NCBI RefSeq assembly: GCF_000019965.1
Contig: NC_010571.1
Span: 5,465,001-5,529,000 of the forward strand
Direction of reading: 5' to 3'
DNA: 64,000 bases
Origin: Opitutus terrae PB90-1
GTDB lineage: Bacteria; Verrucomicrobiota; Verrucomicrobiia; Opitutales; Opitutaceae
Part shown: one piece after another, positions 19,368 to 28,696 of the stretch
Layout of the letters: each line of letters opens with the position of its first letter
Position numbering within the stretch: position 1 is the first letter of the stretch
The notes under the pieces: model-generated
The model's input: only the letters and a program-made list of their open reading frames with translations
Told to the model about the DNA's origin: nothing
Databases searched by the model: none
Made by a program: the position numbers and the translations under genes

Positions 19368-19983
19368 ACCCGTGCTCGATCGCGAACGCGATCAGCTTCG
19401 GCGTGCCCTTGAGTTTCAGCTTTTGCAGCAGATGACTGCGGTGCGTTTGCACGGTGCGAGGTGAAAGCTGCAGCCGCTCGCCGATTTCCTCGTCGCTCAA
19501 ACCCTGTCCGATCAGCGAGAGGATCGCGCGCTCCCACTCGGACAAAACTTTGGTGAACGAACGCGGGTCGTTGCGTCGGGCGAGCTTGGCCCGCTGGAAC
19601 GCCGCCGAGAAATAGACGCGCCCCTCCTCGATCGACTTGAGGGCGTCCTGCAGGGCCTCGACGGTGTTCGAGTTCTTGTCGAGAAACCCGTGCACACCGG
19701 ATTTTTCCACGCGGAAAAGCGTATAGTCATCGCAATGCGAGGATACGACCAGGATGCGCGTCTCCGGCAGCACGCTCAGCACCCGGTCGACCACGTTGAA
19801 CCCGTCCATATCCGGCAGCGAGAGATCGAGGATCACCGCATCGGGTTTCTCCCGGAGAATCACCTCGACGGCCTGCACGCCGGAATCGGTTTCCCCGACG
19901 ATGGTGTGCCCAAACCGCCGGCTGCAGATCTGCCGGATCACGTCCCGAAACATCAGGTGATCTTCAACAATGACGATTCTCAC
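19321..19983 (-). CDS. NarL/LuxR-family response regulator
   Basis: The 220-residue protein has an N-terminal receiver ([16 protein letters not shown], phospho-acceptor Asp53 in [13 protein letters not shown], Lys in FLDKNSN) and a C-terminal LuxR helix-turn-helix ([20 protein letters not shown] and [17 protein letters not shown]). It binds DNA when phosphorylated. Its last 47 bp overlap the last codons of the hybrid kinase on the other strand, so the two cannot share a transcript. Partnership with that kinase is possible by proximity, but the kinase already ends in an HPt domain and other partners exist. Confidence 0.92.
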   Translation of the reverse strand: MRIVIVEDHLMFRDVIRQICSRRFGHTIVGETDSGVQAVEVILREKPDAVILDLSLPDMDGFNVVDRVLSVLPETRILVVSSHCDDYTLFRVEKSGVHGFLDKNSNTVEALQDALKSIEEGRVYFSAAFQRAKLARRNDPRSFTKVLSEWERAILSLIGQGLSDEEIGERLQLSPRTVQTHRSHLLQKLKLKGTPKLIAFAIEHGFTQVPAKHGSNPVYS

Positions 19984-20094
19984 AGTTGCGCATCAAACCG
20001 GTACCCGACTAGCAGCTCAAGCTCCGCGGGCGACACATCCAGCACTAAATCAACGCATCCGGAAAGCTAGCTTTATGCGCGGCGTCAACCAACC

Positions 20095-20204
20095 GGCCGG
20101 CGCTGCGCGGCGGCCGGCGGCTACGCAGCCCCTGGGCGCGCGGGCGTACCGCCCGCATCGGTGGATGTCCGGCCGAAGGCGGAGCCCGGCGTTCCCGCCG
20201 GGCT
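20095..20204. repeat. Cluster of three palindromic stems in a 274-bp intergenic region
   Basis: Three stems follow one another: CCGGCCG..CGGCCGG near 20095-20118, GCGCGGGCG..CGCCCGC near 20136-20156, and AGCCCGGC..GCCGGGCT at 20183-20204. They are short hairpin repeats of the same general type as others in this window. They lie between the regulator gene and the 3' end of the first giant gene. No gene is seen here. Confidence 0.65.
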
Positions 20205-20257
20205 GGAGTGTCGTAACGTCGTAGCCGCAAGAAAGTCTTACGGCTTCCGCGGCGCGA

Positions 20258-23200
20258 TCACGGGCCCACCACAATCAGGTCCGTGATGTCGACGCCGTCC
20301 TGTTCGAGCACGGCTTGGTTGGTCTGCGCCGGCAGAACGTGATCGTGCGAGGTTCGCCCTTCGGTGAAACGGATTTGCGTGATGCCGTCCACCTTCACGG
20401 TCTGGCCATTCGGCTGATGCAGGTTGCCGCCGGCGACGCGCACCTCGGCGATCGCGCCAAAGACCAAGACCGGACTCGCCGAGTCGAACGCGCTCACGTC
20501 GCCGATGTTCACCGGTCCGGCGAATTCCACGCCAGGAGCGTAGATGCCCGTGAACCCTTGGCTCGCGAAGTAGTGCACGTTGCCCGTGCGAACGCTGCCA
20601 AACTCGCCATTCGCACTCTGAATCGCGATGAACGCAATGTCCGCCACTCCATCGTAGGTCACGTCACTGCGGAACAGCGCCTGATTCACGGCCGTGACCG
20701 ACCCGACGCTGAACACGCACACGTTGCTGGTTTCGTTCGCCCCCGTGATCACGATCGCGGCGTGGCCGCGCACATAATCGACTCCGGGCTGGATGTAGTT
20801 CACCGGCGCGGCCGGAATGGTCGCGCCATTGACCAGGAGCGAAAGCGTGCCCGCGCCGGAGAACTCCACCTGCACGATATCGTCGCTCAGATCGATGAAC
20901 GAGGTCCGCGTGATCTGATTCGGATTGGTTGTAACGGTCGCACTCGGGCCTTCGAGCAGCACCTGATCGTAGGTGTTTCCGTTCGGATGCTGCACGTCGG
21001 TGAGGACTTCCTCCGCCAGGCCTTCGACTTTGTCCGTCGTGGTGAGGCCAACGATCACCGGATCGCTCGTGGTCACCGTACCGTCCGGCGCGCTGACCGT
21101 ATAAGTGTAAAGTCCGACGTTCGCCGATTGAACATTGGTGAGGGTCAACGTCGAACCAGTGGCTCCGCCGAGATTCGAGCCGTTGCACTGCCACTGGTAG
21201 GAACAACCGGAGCCGCTCGGGCCGACCGACAAGCTCGCGGTGCCTCCGCTCGTCGGTGGCACGATCGGCGGCGGCGGCGCGGCTTCCACCGTGAAGCTGC
21301 GCTCGACCGGCGGGGCGGCTTCGTAATCGCTGTTGCCCGGCTGCGTCGCGCGAATCGTGACGGTGCCCGGAGCCCCGGTGAGCGTTACTGTGGTGCCGCT
21401 GAGCGTCGCCGGCCCGGACGCAATCGCGAACCTCACCGTCAGCCCTGAACTCGCGCTCGCACTCAGCGTGAACGGTCCGTCGGTCGTGAGCTTGTCGGCG
21501 GGCGCCGCGAAAGTGATCGTTTGCGAATCCTTGCTCGGCGGTGGTGGCGGCTCCGGCTCGTTTTCGACCGTCAACGTGCCATTGACGTAGCTGAACGTGT
21601 AGTTGCCCGAAACCCCACCCGCCGGCGTGATCGGGTACGTGCCCGCCGGAGACGCCACGGTCGCCGTCGTCGTCGCCGTGGGCGCCGTCGTCAGTGACGC
21701 AGCCGTGTCGCCGTTGCGGAAACCGGCGTAGCTCACGGTGAAGGTGGGATTCGCGTTGCCCACATAGCGGTTCGCGTTGTTTGCCGTCACCGACAGGGGC
21801 GCCTTCGCCATTGTCAGGACCAGCGTCGATCCCGGTCCGGTGCCGTTGCCGTTCGTACCTTGGAGCACGACGTTGAACGTGCCCGCCTGCGTCGGCGTGC
21901 CAGAGATCTCCCCCGTCGCCGCGTTCAGGCTCAGGCCGCTCGGCAGCCCCGTCGCCGAGAAACTCGTTGGACTCTCGCTCGCCGTGATCGTGTAGCCCGC
22001 GAACGCAGCCGCGTACGTTCCGCTGGCGGATAGCGTCGCATTGGTGATCACCGGCGTCGGCGGCGCGGCCTCTTTGATCAACAGCGAGTCGTAGGCCCCG
22101 ATCTTGGGGAGTGCCGGCGTGGTCAGGTCGCTGAAGCTGAATCCGCCGACGAGATAGAGATCGTTCATCGCGTCGACCGCGATGCCTTTGATGTCCACCT
22201 CAGCGCCCGCGCCGCCATAGTTTTTTGCGGATAGTACGTCGCCGCTCGCGCTGAGCTTGATCAGCAGTGTGTCCTGCGCCCCGATCGGCGTCAGTGCAGG
22301 CGTGGTAAGGTTGGCGCCTCCGAAAAACCCGCCCGCGTAGACGTTGCCGGTCGCATCCGTTCCGAGCGCCCAATCCTCGGCGGTCGCACCGACGCCGCCG
22401 AAACTTTTGGCCCACACGGTCCCGCCGTCCGTCGGATCGAGTTTCATCACCAGGGCGTCACTGTCTCCATTCCGGATGACCACCGGCACTGTCAGGTCCG
22501 CGCCGGCGGCATATCCGCCGACATACACGCCGTCACCGGTCACCGCAACGGCTTCCATTCCGGCCACCGCACCGGCACCGCCATAATCTTTCGCCCACGC
22601 GAATGTCCCGTCGCCGGAGAGTTTCACCACCAACGCGTCATAGACACCGAGCTTGGCGATCGCCGGGGTCGTCAGATCCGCACCCGTGAAATATCCGCCC
22701 AGATAAACGTTGCCGGCTGCATCCACGCCCAGCCCGTTGAAATTTGTCGTGGCGCCCGCTCCGCCACAATTTCTGCCCCACTGCACTGCGCCATCGGCCG
22801 CAGCGAGCTTCAGCACCAACGCGTCCTCAGTCGTGGTGCCGATGGGTGAGAGCGTCACGCCCGCCGCCAGCGTCAACGCGGCCGAGGACGCACAACCGGC
22901 CAGGTAGACGTCGCCGGCCGGATCCACCGCCAGCGCATAACCGAGCGCCCTCGCGCCCGCGCCACCGTAGTTTTGCGCCCACAGCACGTCGCCGTCCGCC
23001 GCATCGAGCTTCATCACGAAGGCATCGGTCGCCCCGACTTTTGTCAGCGCCGGAGTCGTCCAGCTCGCCGTGAAATACCCGCCCACATACACGTGGCCGC
23101 TCGCATCCACCGCGATGCCTCGAGCGTAGGCGTTGCCGCCCGCGCCGCCGCAATTCTTCGCCCAAAGCACCGAGCCTTGGGGCGTGAGTTTCGCCACAAA

Positions 23201-25804
23201 CGCGTCCCGCGTGCCAATCCGGGTCAGCGTGGTCTGCCCCACCTCGAGCGTGGCACCATAGAAATACCCCGCGACGTAAAGATTGCCCGCCGCGTCCGCG
23301 GTGGTTTTCGTGATGTAGGTTTGATCGCCCGCCGACGAGCCAAAGCCCATTGACCAGCTTCGGGTCGGAGTGACCGTCGCAGACGATGCCGAGGCTGCGC
23401 TGACGCCAACCCCGTTCGTGGCGGTGACCTTGAACGTGTAGGAGGTGTCGTTTGTCAGCCCCGTAATCGTGAGCGCCACGCCTGCACCGCTCACGGTCAC
23501 CCCATCGGGGCTGGACGTCACCGTGTAGCTCGTGATCGCCGATCCGCCGTTACTCGCCGGCGCCGTGAATCGCACCAATGCCCGCCCGTCGCCGGCCTGT
23601 ACAGCGGTCACCGTCGGCGCCAGCGGCACCGTGGCGACACGTACGCCGGTGGTGACCGGCGGTGTGAAAGTGAGCGTGGCCGCAGTGGTCGCCGCATCGA
23701 CGATCGTGCCACCGTTGAGTTGTAGCGGCGAAACGACAGTCAGGCCGCCGGCCGCGCCATCGCCGGACTGTACGGTGTAACGGAATACGAGCGCGGTGGT
23801 GCCGTCACCGGAGACGTAGGTTGCATAGCGCGTCACACCGCCCATCGTCAGCGCCAGCTGCGGCGTGCCGGTGACGGTGACCGCCGCGCTAAAGTTGACC
23901 GTGAAATCCAACTCCTGGCCTGCGCCGTAGGTGGCGTCCGCCGGCGCGACGACGCTATCGATCGTGAGCGGGAGGATGTAGGTGAACTGGTCAGCGGCGG
24001 AGACGGCACTGGCGCCTCCTATCGTCGTGACGGTGACGTCGACCGTGCCGACGGAACCGGCGGGCGCCGTGGCAGTGATCTGCGTGGCGCTGTTCACCGT
24101 AAAGCCGGTCGCGGCCGTCGAGCCGAACATCACCGCGCTGGCGCCGCTGAAGTTTGTGCCGGTGATGACAACCGACGCTCCTCCGGTGGTGAGCCCGCGA
24201 CTCGGCGATACGGCCGTGATCGTGGGCGGCGGCACGGTGGCCAATGCGAGACTATAAACGGCATCGCAGGTGGTTCCAAGCGCCTGGAACATCAGGCCGC
24301 CGGCGCTCACCGTCACCGGCACCGTGCGGTTGGTGGTGGAGTTGTCGCCCAACTGTCCCTGACTGTTGAAGCCCCAGGTGCAAAGGGCTCCATCGCTGGC
24401 GAGCGCGAGGCTGTGACTGACGCCGGCACCGACGGCAACGATGGTCTTCCCCGGCAGGGCGCCATATGAATTCACCGCGATCGGCACGGTGCTTTTCTCT
24501 CCCGCTCCGCTGGAGTTGTTGCCGAGTTGGCCATTATAGTTGTAGCCCCACGTGCAGACCGTACCGTCGCTGGCCAGCGCGAGGTTGTGGTAGCCGCCAG
24601 CGGCCACGGCAACGATCGTCTTACCCGCGAGCGCGCTGCCCCCAGTGACGCTCACCGGCGCCGGCTTCAAGTGCGCGATGGTATCGCCCATCTGACCATT
24701 GGTATTGTCGCCCCACGCATAGACGGTGCCATCGCTGGCCTGCGCCAGGCTGTGCCGGTCGCCACCGGCGACGTCGGCGACGGACTTGCCGGCGAGTTCG
24801 GTCAAATCGACTGGCACCGGCACCGAGCTGTCGGTGAGAGATCCGTCGCCCAACTGAGCGTAGTAGTTGTCCCCCCAAGCGTAGACGGTGCCATCGCTGG
24901 CGACCGCCAGGCTGTGATTTCTGCCGGCGGCGATGGCAACCACTGTCTTGCCGGTGAGCACGCCGGTGCGGTCCACCGCCATGGGTACCTTGCTGTCCGT
25001 CGTGGAGCCATCGCCCAATTGGCCTTCGGAGTTGTCGCCCCACGCGTAAACGATGCCATCGCTCGCCAGCGCCAAACTGTGTTCGTAGCCCGTGGCGATC
25101 GCGATGATCGTCTTGCCGGCGAGCACGCCGGTCATGTCCACCGCGACCGGCACTTTGCTGATATCCGTGCTCAACCCACCGGAGCCATTGCCCAACTGCC
25201 CATTGGCGTTGTAGCCCCAGGCGTAAACGGTCCCATCGCTCGCCAGCGCCAGGCTGTGCCGATAGCTGGTGGCGAGGGCGACAAGGGTTTTGCCCGCGAG
25301 CACGCCGGATCGGTCCGCCGCGACCGGCACCACGCTCTTGTTACCCATGGAGCCGCCGGTGCCATTACCCAACTGCCCCTTGGAGTTGTCCCCCCACGCG
25401 TAGGACACCGTGCCCGGAGGCACTCGCAGGTACCTCTGACCGCCGGCGAAGGCGCCCGCGACGACTGGAGTGAGTCCCGAACCATCGCTGAAATCGAGCC
25501 GCAGTGTGCCGACCCCGCCGATCGTGTCGACCGTCACCGTATAATTCATACCACTGCCGGCAACGCTCGCGATCACACCAGTCGCGGTGCCGGTGGTGCC
25601 GAGGGTAAACGCGCCGGTCGTCACGCCGGTGACGTCCTCGTCGAAGGTGACGCGAAACGTCGCGCTCGTTGCGGTGATCGCCGGACCGGGATCCTGCCGC
25701 GCGATCGAGGTGACCTTCGCCGCCCACGCGCTTGGGCCGGCCAGAACCAAACAAACCACGAAGAGACGGAGCACCGATCCGAGGGGCGACAGCTGGTTTT
25801 TCAT
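20258..25804 (-). CDS. Giant secreted RCC1 / SBBP-propeller / Ig-like repeat protein
   Basis: The 1848-residue protein starts at the ATG at 25804 with a signal peptide (MKNQLSPLGSVLRLFVVCLV, cleavage near SAWAA). In order: an Ig-like domain (28-125), about seven RCC1-type repeats with VYAWGDNxxGQLG (128-510), an IPT/TIG domain (520-610), a bacterial Ig-like domain (612-720), fibronectin type III (720-812), about seven SBBP-type repeats with GNVYxGGYFTGADLTTP and DAFVxKL (813-1248), a putative-Ig domain (1250-1335), MBG-type domains (1335-1505), another Ig domain, and a C-terminal domain (1585-1848) shared with the second giant protein. It is probably an exported surface or matrix protein; no catalytic domain is recognised. 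No SLH, LPXTG or autotransporter barrel is seen. Confidence 0.88.
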   Translation of the reverse strand: MKNQLSPLGSVLRLFVVCLVLAGPSAWAAKVTSIARQDPGPAITATSATFRVTFDEDVTGVTTGAFTLGTTGTATGVIASVAGSGMNYTVTVDTIGGVGTLRLDFSDGSGLTPVVAGAFAGGQRYLRVPPGTVSYAWGDNSKGQLGNGTGGSMGNKSVVPVAADRSGVLAGKTLVALATSYRHSLALASDGTVYAWGYNANGQLGNGSGGLSTDISKVPVAVDMTGVLAGKTIIAIATGYEHSLALASDGIVYAWGDNSEGQLGDGSTTDSKVPMAVDRTGVLTGKTVVAIAAGRNHSLAVASDGTVYAWGDNYYAQLGDGSLTDSSVPVPVDLTELAGKSVADVAGGDRHSLAQASDGTVYAWGDNTNGQMGDTIAHLKPAPVSVTGGSALAGKTIVAVAAGGYHNLALASDGTVCTWGYNYNGQLGNNSSGAGEKSTVPIAVNSYGALPGKTIVAVGAGVSHSLALASDGALCTWGFNSQGQLGDNSTTNRTVPVTVSAGGLMFQALGTTCDAVYSLALATVPPPTITAVSPSRGLTTGGASVVITGTNFSGASAVMFGSTAATGFTVNSATQITATAPAGSVGTVDVTVTTIGGASAVSAADQFTYILPLTIDSVVAPADATYGAGQELDFTVNFSAAVTVTGTPQLALTMGGVTRYATYVSGDGTTALVFRYTVQSGDGAAGGLTVVSPLQLNGGTIVDAATTAATLTFTPPVTTGVRVATVPLAPTVTAVQAGDGRALVRFTAPASNGGSAITSYTVTSSPDGVTVSGAGVALTITGLTNDTSYTFKVTATNGVGVSAASASSATVTPTRSWSMGFGSSAGDQTYITKTTADAAGNLYVAGYFYGATLEVGQTTLTRIGTRDAFVAKLTPQGSVLWAKNCGGAGGNAYARGIAVDASGHVYVGGYFTASWTTPALTKVGATDAFVMKLDAADGDVLWAQNYGGAGARALGYALAVDPAGDVYLAGCASSAALTLAAGVTLSPIGTTTEDALVLKLAAADGAVQWGRNCGGAGATTNFNGLGVDAAGNVYLGGYFTGADLTTPAIAKLGVYDALVVKLSGDGTFAWAKDYGGAGAVAGMEAVAVTGDGVYVGGYAAGADLTVPVVIRNGDSDALVMKLDPTDGGTVWAKSFGGVGATAEDWALGTDATGNVYAGGFFGGANLTTPALTPIGAQDTLLIKLSASGDVLSAKNYGGAGAEVDIKGIAVDAMNDLYLVGGFSFSDLTTPALPKIGAYDSLLIKEAAPPTPVITNATLSASGTYAAAFAGYTITASESPTSFSATGLPSGLSLNAATGEISGTPTQAGTFNVVLQGTNGNGTGPGSTLVLTMAKAPLSVTANNANRYVGNANPTFTVSYAGFRNGDTAASLTTAPTATTTATVASPAGTYPITPAGGVSGNYTFSYVNGTLTVENEPEPPPPPSKDSQTITFAAPADKLTTDGPFTLSASASSGLTVRFAIASGPATLSGTTVTLTGAPGTVTIRATQPGNSDYEAAPPVERSFTVEAAPPPPIVPPTSGGTASLSVGPSGSGCSYQWQCNGSNLGGATGSTLTLTNVQSANVGLYTYTVSAPDGTVTTSDPVIVGLTTTDKVEGLAEEVLTDVQHPNGNTYDQVLLEGPSATVTTNPNQITRTSFIDLSDDIVQVEFSGAGTLSLLVNGATIPAAPVNYIQPGVDYVRGHAAIVITGANETSNVCVFSVGSVTAVNQALFRSDVTYDGVADIAFIAIQSANGEFGSVRTGNVHYFASQGFTGIYAPGVEFAGPVNIGDVSAFDSASPVLVFGAIAEVRVAGGNLHQPNGQTVKVDGITQIRFTEGRTSHDHVLPAQTNQAVLEQDGVDITDLIVVGP

Positions 25805-25911
25805 AACAGGACAACACACGGTTCTCGGCGGCGTTGTGCTGCGCCGAGGGGGGGGATCACAGCCAAGGCCTCTCGCCGAACGCGCTAAAGCGCGCTGATC
25901 CTGAGAAGCGC

Positions 25912-25946
25912 GTAGGAATTCTCCTACAAGTCGCGCGCTTGTAGGA
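25912..25946. promoter_or_regulatory. Inverted-repeat cluster, candidate operator
   Basis: In the 208-bp divergent gap between the first giant gene and the kinase operon, the word GTAGGA/TCCTAC occurs three times: 25912-25917, 25922-25927 (reverse) and 25941-25946. The last two form a perfect 9-bp inverted repeat, TCCTACAAG and CTTGTAGGA, around a 7-bp CG-rich spacer. The position suits an operator for the adjacent LuxR-type regulator. Confidence 0.5.
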
Positions 25947-26012
25947 AACTTCGTGGCCGCTTTGCGATGGACGCCGGCCGGTCACGGAGTGTAACTGGCA
26001 CACCTCTGGCCC

Positions 26013-27752
26013 ATGTCCGGCTGGCCTGTCATCTCGGTCGTACTTCTTGGCATCGCGTGCGTGTACGTCGTCGTCGCGTGCTACACGTGGCGTCGTCGCT
26101 CGGTGCCGGGGCTCGCGGCCTACACCGGCATCATCGCCGCCGGCAGTCTGTACCTCGGCGGATACGCCTGCGAACTCGCGCCCGCATGCGCCGCGTACGT
26201 CGCTTGGTGCGAGAACGTGACGTTCCTCGGCGCGCTCCTGTTTCCGCCGCTGATCATGTGCGTGTTTGCCGACTTCACCGGACACGAGCGCTGGCTGCCC
26301 CGTTGGCTGCGCTTCGCGCTGTTCGGTTTCGCTGCGCTCGACATCATGAGCAAGCTGACGGACCACTGGCACGGGCTGACGCATCGCACCATCACGCTCG
26401 AGCCGCGCGGCAGCTGGAACAGCTTCTCCATCACCCCGGGTCCCTTGTACTGGGTGACCAACGGCTATGTGCTCACGGCGATGGTGTTCGCGCTGTTCGC
26501 GGTCGCGCACACCTGGCCGCACGCGAACCGTATTTTCCGACGGCAGCTCGCCGCGGTCACGGTTTCCATCATGATACCGGCGTCCGCCCACCTCTGGCGG
26601 CTGTCGGGCTACAGCCCGTGGGGATCGCTGGATCTCGTGCCGTTCGCGATTCCACCCGGCATGCTGATCCTCGCCTGGACCGTCTGGCACGATCGCTTCG
26701 CCGGCCACACCCCCATCGCGCGCAACCGCGTGCTCGCGATGATGCGCGACGCCATCGTGGTCGCGGACCCCGCGCATCGCGTCGCCGATCTCAATCCGGC
26801 GGCGGCGCAATTGCTGCGCGTGTACGAGCTCGATGCGGTCGGGCAACCGCTGGCGCAGGTGCTCGCCCGCTGGCCGGACCTCCTCGAACTCACCCGCCTC
26901 GACGAGAACCGGCGACTTGAGATCGCGGCACCTCCGCCCGCCGAGACGGTTTGGGATGCCGACTGGCGCCGGTTGACGGAAGACGGGCGGCATCGCGGCT
27001 TTCTGCTCAATTTGCGCGACGTCACCGAACGCAGGCGCGCCGAACAGCAACTCCATCAGCTGCTGACGAGTCGCACGCGCGAGTTGCGCGAAGCGACCGC
27101 GCGGGCGCTGAGCGCGGGCGCCGAGGAACAGGATCGCATCGGCCAGGAATTGCACGACACCGTCTGCCCGGAACTGATCGGAATCGTGCGGCAGGCGGAA
27201 CTGCTCGCGCTCCAGGGTACGACCGACGAGGCGGTGAACCAGCGGTTGCGCGATCTGGCCGCACTCGCGGGCAACGCATCGCGTCGGGTCCGCGATCTCT
27301 CCCACCTGCTGGCGCGACCCGACGTCGCCCACACACAGTTCGAAGACCTGCTTTACGCCCAGCTGCACCAACTCGAACAGACGCTCGGGCTCACCTGCGA
27401 GTTGGCGATCGATCACGAGTTCCCGGCGCCAACTCCGGAGGCGAGCGGTCATCTTCTGCGGATCATACGTGAAGCCGTGGTCAATGCCGCCCGGCACGCC
27501 GGCGCCCGACGCGTCTGGGTCGATTGTGTGCAGCAGGGTGGCTGCGTCACGATCAGCGTTTCCAACGATGGCCGACCGCTGTCCGACGGTGTCGTCTCCT
27601 CGGACGGCCTGGGATTCCGCCAGATGCGGATGCGAGCCGAGCTCCTCGACGCGACGCTCGTGCTGCGAGCGACCGCAACCGGCGCCGTGATGGAATTGAG
27701 TTTTGCCGCAGTGCCGGCGGCATCGTCCACCGCCACTCCCGTTGCCACGTGA
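26013..27752 (+). CDS. Membrane histidine kinase (7TM N-terminus, PAS, NarX-like)
   Basis: This 579-residue kinase starts at the ATG at 26013. Residues 1-230 have about seven hydrophobic spans, like the histidine-kinase N-terminal 7TM sensor region. A PAS-like segment follows (NRVLAMMRDAIVVADPAHRV to LNLRDVTERRRAEQQL, about 240-345). The dimerisation helix EEQDRIGQELHDTVCPELIG carries the phospho-acceptor His near residue 378 and is of the HisKA_3 type found in NarX/DegS kinases. The ATPase domain has IIREAVVNAARHAGA and SSDGLGFRQMRMRAEL. Its stop overlaps the GTG start of the LuxR regulator by 4 bp, so the two form an operon and a cognate pair. It lies between the two giant protein genes, which are plausible targets. 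Confidence 0.92.
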   Translation: MSGWPVISVVLLGIACVYVVVACYTWRRRSVPGLAAYTGIIAAGSLYLGGYACELAPACAAYVAWCENVTFLGALLFPPLIMCVFADFTGHERWLPRWLRFALFGFAALDIMSKLTDHWHGLTHRTITLEPRGSWNSFSITPGPLYWVTNGYVLTAMVFALFAVAHTWPHANRIFRRQLAAVTVSIMIPASAHLWRLSGYSPWGSLDLVPFAIPPGMLILAWTVWHDRFAGHTPIARNRVLAMMRDAIVVADPAHRVADLNPAAAQLLRVYELDAVGQPLAQVLARWPDLLELTRLDENRRLEIAAPPPAETVWDADWRRLTEDGRHRGFLLNLRDVTERRRAEQQLHQLLTSRTRELREATARALSAGAEEQDRIGQELHDTVCPELIGIVRQAELLALQGTTDEAVNQRLRDLAALAGNASRRVRDLSHLLARPDVAHTQFEDLLYAQLHQLEQTLGLTCELAIDHEFPAPTPEASGHLLRIIREAVVNAARHAGARRVWVDCVQQGGCVTISVSNDGRPLSDGVVSSDGLGFRQMRMRAELLDATLVLRATATGAVMELSFAAVPAASSTATPVAT

Positions 27753-28489
27753 CCTCGGCCCTGACCGTTCTCGTCATCGATGACCACCCCGCCACGCGCG
27801 AGGGTTTGCGGGCCGCGATCGACGCGCAGCGCGACCTGCGCGTCGTGGGCGAAGCCGCTACGTGGCAGGAGGCACGTCGCCTCGCCGCCGAGCTGCGGCC
27901 GGACGTGATGGTGCTCGACCTGAACCTCCCGGACGGCAACGGGTGGACGCTCGTCGAGCAACTCAAGGCGGCGGATGCGCTGCCTCCCACGCTGGTGTTG
28001 TCCGTATGCGACGAACAACTGTACGCGCGCCGGCTGCTCCGCGCCGGGGCCGGCGGTTACCTGATGAAGGACGAACCGATGGAAACCATCCTGCGCGCGA
28101 TCCGTGAAGTCCGCGAAGGCCGGATCATCGCGAGTGCCACGATTACGAACTCCCTTTTGTCCGAGGCGCTCGGCATGCGCGAGGACGAGCCGCCGGCCGA
28201 GGCGCACGACGGCAACCTGGCGGAGCTGAGTGATCGCGAGCTGCAGATTTTCGCGCTGCTCGGTCGCGGACTACGCAACAAGGAAATCGCGGCGCGGCTG
28301 CGGCTCAGCGAGAAAACGGTCGCGACCTACAAGGTCCGGCTGATGTCAAAACTCGGCGTGCGCACCACGCCGGCCTTGATCGAGCACTACCGTCGCTGGA
28401 ACACCGCCGGAGAAAACGGCGCCGCGTCCCGCGCCGTGGAGCCAGGCCTCAAGCCCGAGTCCGACGCCGAGTCCGCAGCGCCGCGGTGA
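27749..28489 (+). CDS. LuxR-family response regulator paired with the 7TM kinase
   Basis: I start it at the GTG at 27749 (VTSALTVLVIDDHPATREGL), which overlaps the kinase stop as GTGA, giving 246 residues. The receiver has acidic DD at 11-12, phospho-acceptor Asp57 in VMVLDLNLPDGNG and the Lys in GGYLMKDEP. The C-terminal LuxR helix-turn-helix contains LSDRELQIFALLGRGLRNKE and LSEKTVATYKVRLMSKL. A disordered tail of about 25 residues follows. It faces the 3' end of the DUF4347 giant gene. Control of the flanking giant genes is inferred from position only. Confidence 0.92.
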   Translation: MTSALTVLVIDDHPATREGLRAAIDAQRDLRVVGEAATWQEARRLAAELRPDVMVLDLNLPDGNGWTLVEQLKAADALPPTLVLSVCDEQLYARRLLRAGAGGYLMKDEPMETILRAIREVREGRIIASATITNSLLSEALGMREDEPPAEAHDGNLAELSDRELQIFALLGRGLRNKEIAARLRLSEKTVATYKVRLMSKLGVRTTPALIEHYRRWNTAGENGAASRAVEPGLKPESDAESAAPR

Positions 28490-28696
28490 TCGACGGCGCG
28501 GGCCGTCGCGGAAACCGGAAACGTGGCTCGATCGCGACGAAAGCCTCACGGCTTCCGCTCCACAATGAACCGGGCGCGCGGGTGACTTGCCCGCGCAGGT
28601 GGAGAGCCTGCCATCCCGCGGGCTGGGTCGAAGATGAAAGTGCTGAAGCCCGCCGGAGACGGCGGGTTCCACGCTCACGAAGCCTCACGGCCCCCG
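28490..28696. other. Convergent intergenic region with several hairpins
   Basis: The 207-bp gap between the LuxR gene and the stop of the second giant gene holds stems GCGCGGG..CCCGCGC near 28574-28595 and AAGCCCGCC..GGCGGGTT near 28646-28667. It also holds two copies of a motif AGCCTCACGGCnnCCGCT (about 28541-28559 and 28682-28700). A related sequence (AGTCTTACGGCTTCCGC) lies just beyond the stop of the first giant gene. It probably works as a bidirectional terminator. Confidence 0.5.
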
